Shown here: positions 1 through 11,860 of the stretch, piece by piece
Position numbering within the stretch: the stretch's first letter is position 1
Layout of the letters: every line of letters starts with the position of its first letter
Source of the DNA: Bimastos eiseni
Taxonomy: Eukaryota > Annelida > Clitellata > Crassiclitellata > Lumbricidae
Assembly (NCBI GenBank): GCA_959347315.1
Contig: OY365810.1
Span: forward strand, 30,688,065 to 30,752,064
Direction: 5' to 3'
Length of the DNA: 64,000 nt
The notes under the pieces: generated by a model
What the model saw: the letters and a program-made list of their open reading frames with translations, nothing else
Told to the model about the DNA's origin: nothing
The model's database searches: none
Made by a program: the position numbers and the translations under genes

Positions 1-186
1 TAAGATAATAAGTCAGATAGATAGGAAAGGTAAGTAAGTAAGTAGTAAATAGTCTTTCATATCCCACTGTCTTCTTCTATCTAATAGTGACAACTATTAC
101 CTCTGTACTTCACACCATTGCTCATTCTTGATGGTGCACCTGGAACAGATTAATTACTTAAGTAGAGTAATTTAAAGCAATACATT

Positions 187-213
187 ACACACACACACAC
201 ACACACACACACA
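187..213. repeat. (CA)n microsatellite
   Basis: An uninterrupted run of about 13 CA dinucleotides in otherwise unique AT-rich sequence. The flanks (1-186 and 214-400) show no gene. Confidence 0.95.
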
Positions 214-401
214 ATCACTAACTTATACAAATCTAGTCATGGACTCCAATGTGTAATTAGTTAGCAGTTATCGATCAATAAAATCTCCTGCAGCTGCTTC
301 ACCGAAATGTATTTCATAAACTTTCTTTTTATTGATCACCAAAAATTCATATTACAATTTGTTGTAGGAATCCATGGGTGTCAATGGAGAAACCTTTCTT
401 A

Positions 402-660
402 TCAATATTTCCATACAGAGTAACAGCAGAAATTGAAGTCAATACAGAAATGTGCCACAAGGCAGAAACATAATATGATGGAAATTATGTATAGTACACA
501 CAAACAGATTACATTACCGTACACATTCCTTGTGTCTACCGAAACTTTTACAGACCATTTAATCAAATACCAGTTTAACAATTGCTTAAAATAGTAGACA
601 GAAGGCAGCAAAATGAACATAGCGGGCAAAGAATTCCATACGGTTGGCCCACAGATCAAA
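402..660 (-). mobile_element. LINE ORF2 C-terminal remnant
   Basis: On the minus strand a reading frame contains the string GPTVWNSLP followed by a hydrophobic/aromatic stretch. The GPT(V/I)WNSLP motif is typical of the extreme C-terminus of CR1/L2/Jockey-type LINE ORF2 proteins, just after the reverse transcriptase. Nothing else of the element is recognisable, so this is a short decayed fragment. A second copy of the same kind of tail lies at 15790-16090 on the plus strand. Confidence 0.6.
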
Positions 661-1094
661 GCAGGAATATGCCTTATCTATGTGCGACATTTGCTGAAAG
701 ATCTAGAATGACGATTATGTTTTTCAAGGTTCATATAAAACTACCTTTTCTTTATAATGTTTACTTACTCTTGGGTCGTGAAGTCAGTGTTCGTCTGCCT
801 TTCTTCTGTGACAAAACCAGAAACAATTACTGGAATGCAATATTCTTCAGAATATCATTATCTTTCCCTCTCTACAAAATTAAGAATTATAAGAGTATTT
901 CAGGCAAATAATAGCAAAAAAGATCACAAAATTGCTTCAGTCAAAGGAAATCAGTTGTTTGATATAATAATAGGTCAGTGATGACAGAACATTATGGATG
1001 TAGTTAGGAAGACAATGTTAGTGCCAAATACATGTACTTACTGCCTGAGTCGTGATAAAGTATAAAGATGAGTTTTAAATTGAAGAGAACTCAC

Positions 1095-1192
1095 CTTGAA
1101 GCTGCTGCGATTCATTGTGTGCTGAGGCACTTGATTTGGCAAAAATCGTGTTCTCAGTCAATTCGGTCTTATCCTGGTAGACTCTTAGAGAA
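1095..1192 (-). CDS. Candidate internal exon of an unidentified minus-strand gene
   Basis: A 98-bp minus-strand segment is bounded by a pyrimidine-rich acceptor (ending CTAG) and a strong donor (CAAG|GTGAGT). It is open in one frame and encodes a polar, non-repetitive peptide containing VYQDKTELTENT and AKSSASAHNESQQLQ. The composition looks protein-coding rather than random AT-rich DNA. I do not recognise the family and found no partner exon. The neighbouring KIAA1143 homologue runs the other way, so this could belong to a divergent neighbour. Confidence 0.35.
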
Positions 1193-1429
1193 CTAGATGG
1201 AAAAAATGAATAATGAAAATGAATAACTAAATCAAAATAACATATGCACAAAAAGACATGTGGAGAATAGGATAATGATAGATTGCACATTGCATAAGGA
1301 AGACACTGGACAGATGAATGGATGGAGAGAGGGCTCAAACTACAAAGGGAGGGTGAATGGAAAGGAATAAGAAATGCATCACAAAAATTAGATGAAATAT
1401 ATGAAAAATTAACAAGCCTTTGTGTAAGC

Positions 1430-1565
1430 CTGCCATATCGACCAATCTATGAGAAAATGTATTAAATTATATTCTGTTAAACAGACAAGGTGCATGATGC
1501 ATCCTTTAAGTAGGACTGTTTTATTAGGGCGCGCTATAAATGTTAGTTGTATTGTATTGTATGTA
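1430..1565 (+). mobile_element. Retroelement 3' tail with (TTGTA)n end
   Basis: The block ends in GGGCGCGCTATAAATG followed by TTGTATTGTATTGTA. GC-rich 'GCGCTATAAATG' strings just before a short repeat tail are a common signature of invertebrate LINE/SINE 3' ends. The SINE copy at 4242-4550 has the same TTGTATTGTATTGTA tail, so the two probably share reverse-transcription machinery. Confidence 0.5.
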
Positions 1566-3438
1566 AAATGAAACACATCGGTCTTCCGCTTGGTAGCTCG
1601 TAGCAAAACATAACACGTTTTAAAACTATATTCTGCAAAGAAATGATTGTTTTTTTAAATTCTGAGCACTTGAATTAACCATCACTTACTATTTTAACTT
1701 AAAAATGCACGTAAACTCGAACTCGACATCACCTGGGCAATGCGCGAAAAGATGATAACACAAAACACTAACGATTTTGTTTCAAACACTTACCTAATTT
1801 TTTTATCATCAGGCACAACTTAAACACGACCCAGTGATTCGAAAATAATTTTACAACAATGTATCAGACATTTAAAGAAAATATGTTTTTATTGATTGGT
1901 TACTAATTGATGATGGTAGTTTGGTTACCAACGTATCTCTACACTTCCGGTTTCATTGAAATCATTAATAACGTAAGTAAGTATCAAGTATGTACTTCAC
2001 TCCACGCCTAGATATCAAAACATCAGATGTGAACAATCAAACAATCAAATAATCATAGGCGCCGGCTCCACAGAGGCAATATCTGTAACATCAACGCACC
2101 TCTGGTAACCGTAATCATAATCACCAAACTTCTAAAGCTCCACTTGAACCGGGCTCGGACCTCCTTCTGACTACCTTTATTGACAACCTCTCTGGCTCGA
2201 AGCAGAGCTCGTGAATAAACTGGTGCCCTACACTTTACCTTTGAGTAGCCTTTAAAAGTTTCAACATTTACAACACGAGTTAATCGTCTTTATAACATTC
2301 AGCTCTATTATATTAATGTGGCGTTGCTCAGAAAGATGTTAAGACAACCTCTCCAATATATATAGTCTTCAATTTGAAGCGAATCTTGGCATTATTTGTT
2401 GTCCCAGTCAGGTTTTCGGTTCGTGTTTCATTATTATATCTTGTATATTATGTCACATTATTATTATTATATTTGGCAAACTATTTTTAAAGTTGTAGCT
2501 ATCATTGCCATAATGTGATTTTTTTATGTTTGATAAAGTTGGAGTATGGTTTTGCAAAAGTCTTATTGGTTAGAGACAATAGTGCCTTTGGCCTGGGGCG
2601 CCTCTAAATCTCACAGTGGAGCCACGATATTAATACAGTGGAGGTCTACTTCTAAATAAATTCCTTGTCGTTAACCCAAGAAATATGTGTTTGTATCAAG
2701 GAACTTGTGTAGTTTTAAGAATACATTGTATACGTGACTAATATTCTAAGGTACTTCTAGATTCCAAGATGTGGTTCAAATGAAACATTTGGGTCAAGAA
2801 GAATTAATATAAATTCTAGAATGTATTGACATTCTGTATGAACACTTGCACCTGTGTGATGTTGGCAAGTATGTGATGCAGACTGGTCTTTATTATCTGT
2901 TTGAATCAATGCAGACTGATTTTTACAATTTTTTGCAAGGTATATGGTGCATATTTAAAATGTTTCATGTGAAACGTAAACAAAGTTAAGCAATGGCATA
3001 TGCACTCTCTGAAAAGACCTATTGAACTGGTCACAAGTCAAATCAAATTTCATTATGCAAAAGGAGATTGTTACACATGTTCACGAAGATGGTCAGTATA
3101 CAAGGAAGAAGCGTGAAATTTATGTGCATAAACATGAAACCTGCATGGGCCTATCATTTAATGTGCACAAAGATAACTGAATGATTGATCACTGAATATA
3201 TAATTTACTTGACCACCGATCAGACGGTAGAGTGTTCAGAGGTCAGTATTGTATACCGTGATTGTGTTGGCAAGCAGATGCAAACTTGACAATTTTAATT
3301 ATCAACTGGAAGCAATTGTAATATTTTTGCATATTAGATTGCTTCATGTAGTTAGTTAGAAAATTGTGGTCTTTTATTTCTAGAATTTAAAACGTTTATG
3401 AAGCTGTTGTTGTCTTTGTTTTCTCTGTATTTAGAATT
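1566..3438. other. Intergenic / 5' region of the KIAA1143 homologue
   Basis: AT-rich, with no convincing ORF. A block at about 2190-2230 (GAGCTCGTGAATAAACTGG) resembles one at 53444-53475, indicating a dispersed repeat. A possible 5' UTR intron acceptor (TTTAG) lies a few bases before the KIAA1143 start codon at 3439. Confidence 0.5.
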
Positions 3439-5014
3439 ATGTCTAAACGAGGAGGTAGGAACATTGCATATACAAAGCAGGATGAGCCGGCTTTTATCCG
3501 ACAGTTCAAGGAAAGAGTTGGCTACAAGGAAGAGCCTAGCGTCGAAGACAAGGTCTCTGTCATTCTTCAGTGTTGCTTTTCAACTGCCTTGGCCTAAGGT
3601 TTAATTTTTGTAAGTATCAGATTAGAAAGTGTTGAGGCAGTTTTGCATTTTGTATTATGAAGTATGATTTTTCATTTAAATAAAACAATTCAAGTTGCTC
3701 AATTTATGTGGTCAGATATTAATTAGGTTACAATCGCTATTATTGTCTATGTCAGAAAAAGAAATGTGCCTAGAGCTGAATCTAGAAAGTTACTGAGGGT
3801 TATCCCACAAATTGATTGCTTTGTGAGTTTATAAACCAAATGATGCCAGAATATTAAAAGCATTCCAACTTACCAAAAAAAACAAATTAATTACCAGAAT
3901 ATTAAGAACATTCAGCTGTATATTTGTTTGATAACATATTGAAATCAACAATGTGTACACACAATTGACATTAGCCTTGTATGTTATTATTATTACGATG
4001 AACACTGATGACTTCTGTTTTGAAGCGTGCTGCTCCAGCATACGATGATTCGGATGATGAGGGTGGTTTGGAGTCGGATGATTACAAGCCACAGGTCGTT
4101 GTGCTCAAGAAAGGGGATCTGACGGCTGAGGAGGCTGAGAAGCATTTTGCCAAGCAACTCAAGCAGGACAAAGAAGACGACAATGAAGAAGACAAAGACG
4201 GTTGTGGTTATAATTGTTTTTGATACATTAAAATAAATTGTGTGGCGTGTTGGCCAATTGGTCAGAGCGGTCGACCTGAAACACTCAGTGTGCACTGAAT
4301 GAGGTACTTTGACTCTCGTCCGAGGCATCACTGTGTAGGGACCTTGAGCAAGTCCTTCGCACACAATTGTTTTGTGTCGCAACTGCAGTTGCGTCATCAA
4401 GGTGTGTGAACTTCTGAGCAAAAATTTTTTGGAAAAGGACGATATTGAGTTTCGGTTGTAACTATCATGCATCGTCGAGACATGTATGCGCTTCGTGCAT
4501 GATTTGTTATGTTAAAGCTCGTAATGAATGCCGAGTTGTATTGTATTGTAAGCTGTTAATGATACTTTTGAATTGCTACTATAAGTCACACTTTTGAAAT
4601 TAAGCAGATAGCTGAAGGAATGTGTGTGGTAATCTACTGCTGAAGTCTGGTGAATGGTGGGTGTTTGCGATAGACTTAATGGACTGCGGCTCGTCATTTT
4701 TATTGCCGTGTTCAGTAAAATTTTCCCGACTGATCCAGTTACATTACCAATATTGAAGAATGATTAAGATGACCTGTTTATGTTCTGCAGAGGATGCCTT
4801 GTCTGGACGCATAAAGTTCAAGAGACCGACGAAGCGAGTATCGGATGACAGTGACTCTGGGGCACTCGTCTCCTCAAGCGTTAAGCGCCCTAAGAAGACT
4901 CACTCTACTTCTATTAGAACCATTGACAAAGACGAGTCGAGATCAAGGAAACTGGACAATACAAAGCTCTTGTCATTCGATGCAGATGAAGATGCTGGGA
5001 CTGATGAAGACTAG
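3439..5014 (+). CDS. KIAA1143: KIAA1143 homologue (conserved nuclear-type small protein), complete, 3 coding exons
   Basis: Coding exons are 3439-3552, 4026-4200 and 4791-5014, 513 nt in total (170 aa). The junctions are AAG|GTCTCT, ...AAG|CGT, G|GTTGTG and ...GCAG|AG, and they stay in phase. Family features: an N-terminal MSKR start; EPAFIRQFKERVGYKE near residues 16-32 (human: EPAFLARFKERVGY); the diagnostic PQVVVLKKGDL in exon 2; the basic GRIKFKRP block; and the C-terminal LLSFD-acidic tail in exon 3. Length is close to the human protein (about 154 aa). The family is conserved in animals but has no established biochemical function; composition suggests a disordered, charged protein. The first donor (GTCTCT) is weak. 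A SINE sits 42 bp inside intron 2 (4242-4550). The assignment is firm; any function would be speculation. Confidence 0.9.
4242..4550 (+). mobile_element. tRNA-derived SINE, copy 1 (in KIAA1143 intron 2)
   Basis: The 5' part is tRNA-like, with an A box (GGTCAGAGCGGTCGACC) and a decayed B box (near 4306-4320). It is followed by the central block CACTGTGTAGGGACCTTGAG, then CAAGTCCTT and ACTGCAGTTGC, and a TTGTATTGTATTGTA tail at 4535-4550. The central block recurs nearly unchanged at 14270-14305 and 40380-40412, which defines a family. The 5' part would be transcribed by RNA polymerase III. Confidence 0.85.
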
Positions 5015-5572
5015 TTTTGTTTTAACTGTATTTGACTGTGGGTGACAGTTTAGCAAGAATTTTCGGAGATGACGTTATTATATTTGCATTTTCTCATGAA
5101 TGATCCATGGTTCTGGCTTTTAGCAGTTATTTAAGGTATCTGTTTAATTTGAGCTTCCATAAGACTCTGTGCTTTGTCCACTTCTCTATGCCAGTTCAAC
5201 AAGAGTCTGTCCACATATTACGTACGCAGCGAGGGGTGAGGGAGTTTCGAATTTCCTCGATTTTGCGTATGGGTGTGTACGGTGGGGGGAGGGGTCCAGA
5301 AAATATGTACGTACGCAAAAATAGCTGTCTAATTATGACATCCGCAATACGGAATATGCTATTGACGTAATACCAGTCAGTTGATGGATTAACATCTGTT
5401 AGATTTTGAAGTATTAAGAAGTAACACGAGCTCGTTAGAACACCATTCTTATACCGTTCGTTTTCTCTCAATATCTAGACCTGGAATATCTATTTATTTT
5501 CTGGCTTTTTGTTCGGAATTTGGCAGGATTGTAAGGTAAAATGTTTGAATTGTAAAACTGGAAAGCGAATTT

Positions 5573-5578
5573 AATAAA
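5573..5578 (+). promoter_or_regulatory. Possible polyadenylation signal AATAAA for the KIAA1143 homologue
   Basis: First canonical AATAAA downstream of the stop codon at 5012-5014, about 560 bp away. Position only; no transcript evidence. Confidence 0.3.
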
Positions 5579-5701
5579 TTTATAATCCACAACAGTATAT
5601 CAGTTAAAAACATCATGAGACGCCACAATGCGTGTTGCTTAGCAACGAATGAAGATGCCGACTCATTTGTCGTTTAAACGTGAAGTTGTTTACACAGGAT
5701 C

Positions 5702-8410
5702 AAAATAGGACAATGGAATGTGACAGGGTTGAAATCGATTGGGAAATTATCGATACTTGGAAATGAACTCGAAAGATTAAGCATCTCCATATGCGGGTTA
5801 TCAGAAACCTAATGGTCAGACAATGGCCACTTCAAGACCCTAGATGGACATACAGTGCTCTTCTCAGGTAAGACAAACAGGGAACACTGCGGAGTAGCCA
5901 TCTGGATGAACAAGAATGTTGCTTCTAGTCTCATATCTTACAATCCAGTGAGCAACAGACAAATGACAGCCACAGTTTCATCTAGACTAAGAAACGTGAC
6001 AATGATACAATGTTATGCACCAACATCAGGCAAGCCAGATGAAGAAATCAATCAATTCCACACAGAGTTACATCAGGTTATTGCAGAGACCCCCAAACAA
6101 AACATTACTGATTACAGGAGATTTCAATGCTAGAGTTGGTGAGGGGGCAACAGAAGCAGATGTTCTCGGAAAATATGGTCACGGAAAAAAAAACAACAGA
6201 GGACAAACAAAGTGGATTTCTGCACACAACACAAGCTGGTTATCACCAATACGTTTTCTCGACTGCACAATAGACATAGATATACTTGGAGAAGCCCAGA
6301 CAGAAACACCAGAACGCAGATCAACTACGTCCTGATTAATAAACATTGGAAACAATCGATCAATAACGCCTGCACATGCCTCAGTGCAGATTGTGACTCG
6401 GACCACAATCTAATAATACTGACAATGCATTTAAGATTCAAAAAGAACCGAACCATCAAACCTCTTCTCCTAGACTTGGAAAAACTCAGAAACAATCAGA
6501 TAGAACAGCAATACCAGGTTGAAGTAACTAACAGATTCGAAGCACTTGAGGGAATTGCCGAACCACACACACCAGATGAACTATGGCAACAACTGAAAGA
6601 GATCACTCTGAGTGCCGCCAAAACAACACTACTGAAGACCTGCGACAAGCGAAAGAATTGGATCTCCAGTGACACCTTTGAATTAATAAGAAAGAAAAGA
6701 GATGCAAAAACAAAGTCTCCACAAGAGTACAAAATTCTACGAAATGAGGTACAACGGATGTTATGAAGAGACAAGCAGTCGGAGTTGGAGACATTATGCA
6801 ACGAGCTGGAGGAGAACGAAAGGAAAGGTAACACCAGATCTGTATACCAAATGGTGAAGAAGCTCACTGGCTCGTTCAAGCCTCGAACCACAGCCATCAA
6901 TAACAACTACAAAAAGAACTTGTTGAACTGGAAAAGGTAAGTCAAAGATGGAAAGAACATTGCGAAGGACTCTACAACAATGAAAAAAAGCAAGAAGACA
7001 TAAAATTCGAAATACAATAAAAAGAACCACTGCCACTAAAAGAAGAGATAAAACGAGCCATATTGAAAACAGCTATGCGGAAGTTACCAGGCCCAGATGG
7101 CATAGCCGCTGAGCTGTTTAGATTTGGTGGAGAAATGTCTCTGACAAAACTACACGAGATATGTGGACGTATGGGACACCGGGAATTGACCAGAAGAATG
7201 GTCACAGTCAATTTTTATTCCACTGCCGAAGAAGGGAAATCTACTTCACTGTGGTAATCACAGAACAATTGCGCTAGTCTCGCATGCCAATAAGATTTTG
7301 TTATGAGTGATACTGGAATGCATCCAGATCAAGCTGGAAACAGAGATCGCTGAAGAACAGGCTGGCTTTAGGCCAAGAAGAGGCATGCGAGATCAAATTG
7401 TGAACTTAAGAATCATCTTGGAGAAAGCAAGAGAAAGGAATCATCCACTGTACCTCTGCTTCATTGACTTTACAAAAGCTTTTGACATGATTCAACACGA
7501 TCAACTATGTATAACCATGATGGAAATGGGTTTCCCACCCCACCTCATTCAGCTATTGCGAAATCTCTACAAACAACAACGAGCTACTGTCAAGACAGAC
7601 GGAATTATGTCGACATGATTTAATATCAAGAAAGGAGTCCGACAAGGATGTAATTTATCGCCAAGCCTGTTTAACATTCTGGCAGAACAGGTAATGCAAA
7701 AAGCACTACTAGGCTACAACAAGGGATTCAGAATTGGAGGGAGGACTATTAATAACCTTAGATATGCTGATGACATCGTGCTACTGGCCACTTCACCAGA
7801 GGATTTACAGGAGTTTGTGCAACGTGTCGAGAAAGCAGCAAAATAATACAGTATGCTGATTAATGTAGCAAAGACAAAAGTAATGACAAATAACAATGAC
7901 GCACTTTTGATCAAAGTGGACGGGAAAAAACTGGAACAAGTGGACTCATTTACATACTTGGGGAACAGAATAACGAAGGACGGGGACTGCGCGAGTGAGG
8001 TAAAATCAAAATTAGCCATGGGAATGTCAGTCATATTTGAGTTGGTTAGCATCTGGAAAAATAAATCAGTCAGTACTAAAACCAAACTGTGACTCATGAA
8101 GGCCTTGGTGTGGCCAGTAGCAACGTATGGTTGTGAGGCGTGGACAATAAAGAAAGAAGAAGAGAAACGCATACAAGCATTTGAGAACAAGTGCATGAGG
8201 AAACTGCTCAGAATTCCATGGACAGCAATGGTGACCACCGAACAAGTATATCAAATGGCGAAAGTTGACTGCAAACTGTTGGGCCACATTAAATCCAGAA
8301 AACTGCGGTACTTCCGGGCACATCGTGAGACAGCCTCTAAAGACAGTATTGAGAACAGTGTAATGTTAGGTATAGTGGAAGGAAGCCGAAGTCGTGGAAG
8401 ACCCAGAATC
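5702..8410 (+). pseudogene. Decayed RTE/BovB-like non-LTR retrotransposon (endonuclease + reverse transcriptase)
   Basis: Successive plus-strand frames encode an apurinic-type endonuclease (QCYAPTS near 6012-6035, ITGDFNARVG near 6107-6140, SDHNLI near 6400). A reverse transcriptase follows: LPGPDGI near 7084, EQAGFRP near 7355, FIDFTKAFD near 7462, GVRQGCNLSPSLFN near 7637, and the catalytic YADD at 7763-7774. The C-terminal region has YGCEAWT, ENKCMRKLLRI, LRYF and GRSRGRPR near 8127-8410. The order and C-terminal motifs match RTE/BovB-type elements. At least five stops or frameshifts interrupt it (for example near 5812, 6120, 6766, 7018 and 7617), so it is inactive. The 3' end is lost abruptly after the RGRPR motif, where the hairpin array begins. 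Confidence 0.85.
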
Positions 8411-11400
8411 TGTGTGGCGTTCTGCCGCCCGAGCGCCTGCCTAGCGCTAACGGACGGTGTCGACCCCAGCTCGCTGACACGCCTGGAGTCGCCAGGGTCA
8501 CTTTCTTACCAAATCTCAATGCCAAACGGTTACTCTCTATATCTACCAGGATGTTCACTATCACCAGGCAAGATTAGGAACGGGTCTCTTCTCCAAAAAG
8601 GTAACACGGCTCGAATTAGTAACGAGGTCTGACTCTGCCTATTACGCGGTCGCCGGATGGGCAACGTTCTGAGGATGGCCGTACTCAAAACAGGGTTCAT
8701 AATCATACCGGCAGGAGTCTTCCTCGCCTTGCATACCTTCCAAGCTACTAGCCTCGTCTTCCTCTACCTGATGTCGTACCGTTCAGCATCTTGTGACTCT
8801 AAAACTATTGCCATGTAGGGACACCAAACGTTCTCTTAAGTTACGAGGTTCAGACATATTTGAAACAAGTCCATAAGCCATTTCGGCCTATACAATTATC
8901 GGTAGCTAAATCCAACGTCTTATACTCTTAGACATTACTGTCCCCAACTCTCTAACCTCTGTCGTCCTAGACACACCAGTCTCACAGCTCTTCGTCATAT
9001 CATGCTAGACACTTAGCTATCACGTCTTCTGCTCAACACGTATCTCTCGATCTATTTCCGTGTATGGCATAAACGGCCGCACACGTATATTTTGTCATGC
9101 ACATTTGACTGACTAAGTTCCCGTCCTCTGTGTTAGCAGTTACCCACCAACACTGATATATTCTGCTTCGATAAAAATGACACTGGCATGGTATTCACGG
9201 ACACTGATAGCGAAGGTCTTCTGTCTATAACCTTCGCTATCTGCACACAGATCTTCGATCCGACCTACGCACGAGGGGGCCCGACCTCGCACTTCAGTCA
9301 GCTCTCAGAACTGTGTGTGACGACAAACAACCATGTATTCACCTGGGTACCCGATTACCCAAACGTACTCGTATCGATCACTTCGATCAGACACGCAAGT
9401 AGATACACTTCGGGAAAACGGGAGGAGTATCTATGACCAACGTAGGTAGCCAACAGTAATATTTAAACGGGAGGAGTATCTATGACCAACGTAGGTAGCC
9501 AACAGTAATATTTACGCATCGATCAATTCTTGGTCTGCTTACTATCTTTACCCTGGGTTCCGACTGCCCAGACTTTCACGTCGGCCTCTTGGCCCATTTC
9601 CGTGTGTGGCATACCGGCCTCACACGCATAAGTTATCATGCACACGATTGACCGTCCTCTGCGTTGGCAGTTGTCCGCCAACACCGTAATATATTCTGAT
9701 ACTCGGAAAACCGGGAGGAGTAACTATGACCAACGTAGGTAACAAACAAGAGTACCTATCGAACGACTATAAAGCCATCAAGAAGAGTTACTTGACTAGT
9801 AACCTGAAGGTATCAATCGGCACCAGTGCTTTCTCTTGTTTGTCACGTGCTCTTCTAACGTGTTCACCCTCCACGTGTAATTCCAGCGGGTCCTTCGGGA
9901 ATTTCCCCGATATTTCTATCGAACGTATTCAATGGAGAACTTTCCCCGTATGTGCCAACTCTCCACCGGCAGCTCTCTCGGTTTGTACGGCTGCTACTGC
10001 GGGAATCTACTCGGCTTGTATCTCTTGCGGCCACCCGACTTTTCATGTCTCCGACAACCTGGGGAAAACGGGAGGAGTATCTATGACCGAACTAGGTAGC
10101 CAACAAGTATATTCCTCGGCCTGCTTGCATCTGTCATATACTTTAATATCCGATCACCCAGACTCTCACATGTCTTTAACTCTCATCGACTGCATTTGTT
10201 CATCCCATCGTAGGAACATATTTGTATTCGTCACCTAGAGATCTGACCAACGGTAATGCACCAACTCTCGTTTCTCAGACTCGATTCTCTCACAGCCAAC
10301 TGAGGTAAGTGTCACCACGTTACCTCTATGTTTCACACAGACCTGTATTATTATAATCACTTTCTCTGAAGCAATTGTACTCTGTCTCTTATACACCGGA
10401 ACGAACCACTGGCAGATCTTTCGAGGAAGTCCTCGAAAAGAGATTATGTAGTTAGATCTACAAGAAGAAATTAGTAGACGCCTCGCGGGGAAACCGCGAG
10501 CCAAGATATTGCAACTAGACACACAAGTGAATAGATTCCTGGAAAACGAGAGGAGTAAGTGTGACCGACCTAAGTAGCCAACAAGAAGATTTACCGAAAG
10601 ATCGCAAGACAATAAAGAAGACATACTGCGGGGACACCGCAAGTACAGATATTACGTTTAGTAACTCAAGTAAAGACACGCGGGGAAACCGCGACCTAAG
10701 ACATTGCGATCAGACACGCAATTCAACAGATTGCTGGTAAACGAGAGGAGTAAGTATGACCACCGTTAGGTAGCCAAGCATAGATATTTACGGAAAACCG
10801 TAAATAGAAAGAATATGCGGAGACGCCCACAATTGATCAGGTTATCGGCACCAAAGGGAACTTTCCCTGTATCTAACGCAACAATGGGGTCACCCTCCCC
10901 GTATTTATCGAATGTATTCATGTTTTCCAGTATTTGTCAACGGCTTCTCCGGTAGCTCTCAGTCTGTTTCCAACGGCTTCACGTGGCCGCCCTCCCCGTC
11001 TTTTAACCAACGTGTACACTGATTTACTTCCCGTAAATTGTCTCAACAGTCGCCATAATCTGTCTCGATGTAGCGTTCGGTTGCTCGGGGCTTTACCCGA
11101 TCTCTATTTCTCCCGACCACCGACGGGGTCACGTATCCGACAACCGGCTGGTATTCTCGAGGAGTAACTATGACCGATCTAGGTAGCCAACAAGACTATT
11201 TCTCGGCCACCAGAACTCCCACGGTCTGCACGGTCGGGGATTTTTCCCAGTCTATCTCTCGGTCGGCCGCCGAGGTCTCTCTCGATATATGCGTCGGTCC
11301 CTTCTGGGACTCACCCAGTCTGTATCACTCACGGCCACCAACGGGGTCACCATCTTCCCCGTATTTCCGAACAGACCTGTCATTCATTCATTTATTTCCC

Positions 11401-11600
11401 TCGATCGGGTCTTTACGCACTCTCGAACGGTAACCAGACCTGTGAGCATTTCTCACGATCGGTCTTTCTCTGTCAGCCTGTTGACTCCTACGATCAGGGC
11501 ACGGTCCGTCTTGCGATCGACGGCAGAGGAGCCCACCCCACCAGATCAGCGAAAAGCAGCACCAGCCTGACCGCGAGAGCGGCTGTCACTAGAGGTCGTA
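8411..11600. repeat. Hairpin-rich array with degenerate 28S-rRNA-like motifs
   Basis: GC-richer than its surroundings and packed with short stem-loops. Examples are the GGAAA-loop hairpins at 10482-10499 and 10679-10692, TTTACGG-aaaa-CCGTAAA near 10786-10804, and GTTACT-tgact-AGTAAC near 9785-9802. A core GGAGGAGTAnnTATGACC...GGTAGCCAA recurs near 9420, 9469, 9714, 10070, 10553, 10745 and 11158. This core closely resembles conserved eukaryotic LSU rRNA (GGGAGTAACTATGAC ... AAGGTAGCC), the region of the R2 insertion site. At 10700-10750 the upstream order ATTGCGAT ... AATTCAAC ... GGTAAACG also follows 28S. Spacing between copies varies (about 48-480 bp). No long ORF. I infer a repetitive element or array derived from rRNA sequence; its identity is unknown. 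Confidence 0.65.
9421..9516. repeat. Perfect 48-bp tandem duplication of the 28S-like core
   Basis: Two adjacent, identical copies of a 48-bp unit (ACGGGAGGAGTATC ... TAATATTTA). They are the only exact tandem copies in the array, so this duplication is young compared with the other diverged copies. Confidence 0.85.
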
Positions 11601-11860
11601 TTTATATGGCAACACTCAACGATCCCTGGAGCGGTACGAGAACCACTCTACGTATGAAGCAGTACGAACCACTGCTCCACATATATAGCGATGCACCGCA
11701 TGTCAGGCTATACTCAAGCCAATTCATGCGTCTGCAAGCTATGCACTCAATTAAAAACCGCCGTTCGGTCTTCCTTCCTATACGCAACACTGTAAAAAAA
11801 ATAGACGTAAAATAACACTATGGCGAGCCGATTATTTAAATAAATCATTCATTCAAGCCT
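11601..11860 (+). other. Right flank of the hairpin array, retroelement-like tail
   Basis: A 69-codon frame at 11606-11815 encodes an unrecognised basic peptide (…RLYSSQFMRLQAMHS…, …NTVKKID). It is followed by AATAAATCATTCATTCA near 11840-11857, a short-repeat tail like those ending LINE/SINE insertions. This may be the 3' end of the element carrying the hairpin array. Confidence 0.35.

Noticed and set aside
9420..11200. Apparent bacterial ribosome sites (GGGAGGAG + ATGACC) with short leader peptides
   Set aside because: The strings coincide with conserved LSU rRNA sequence, the window is clearly eukaryotic, and the downstream frames are not conserved between copies.
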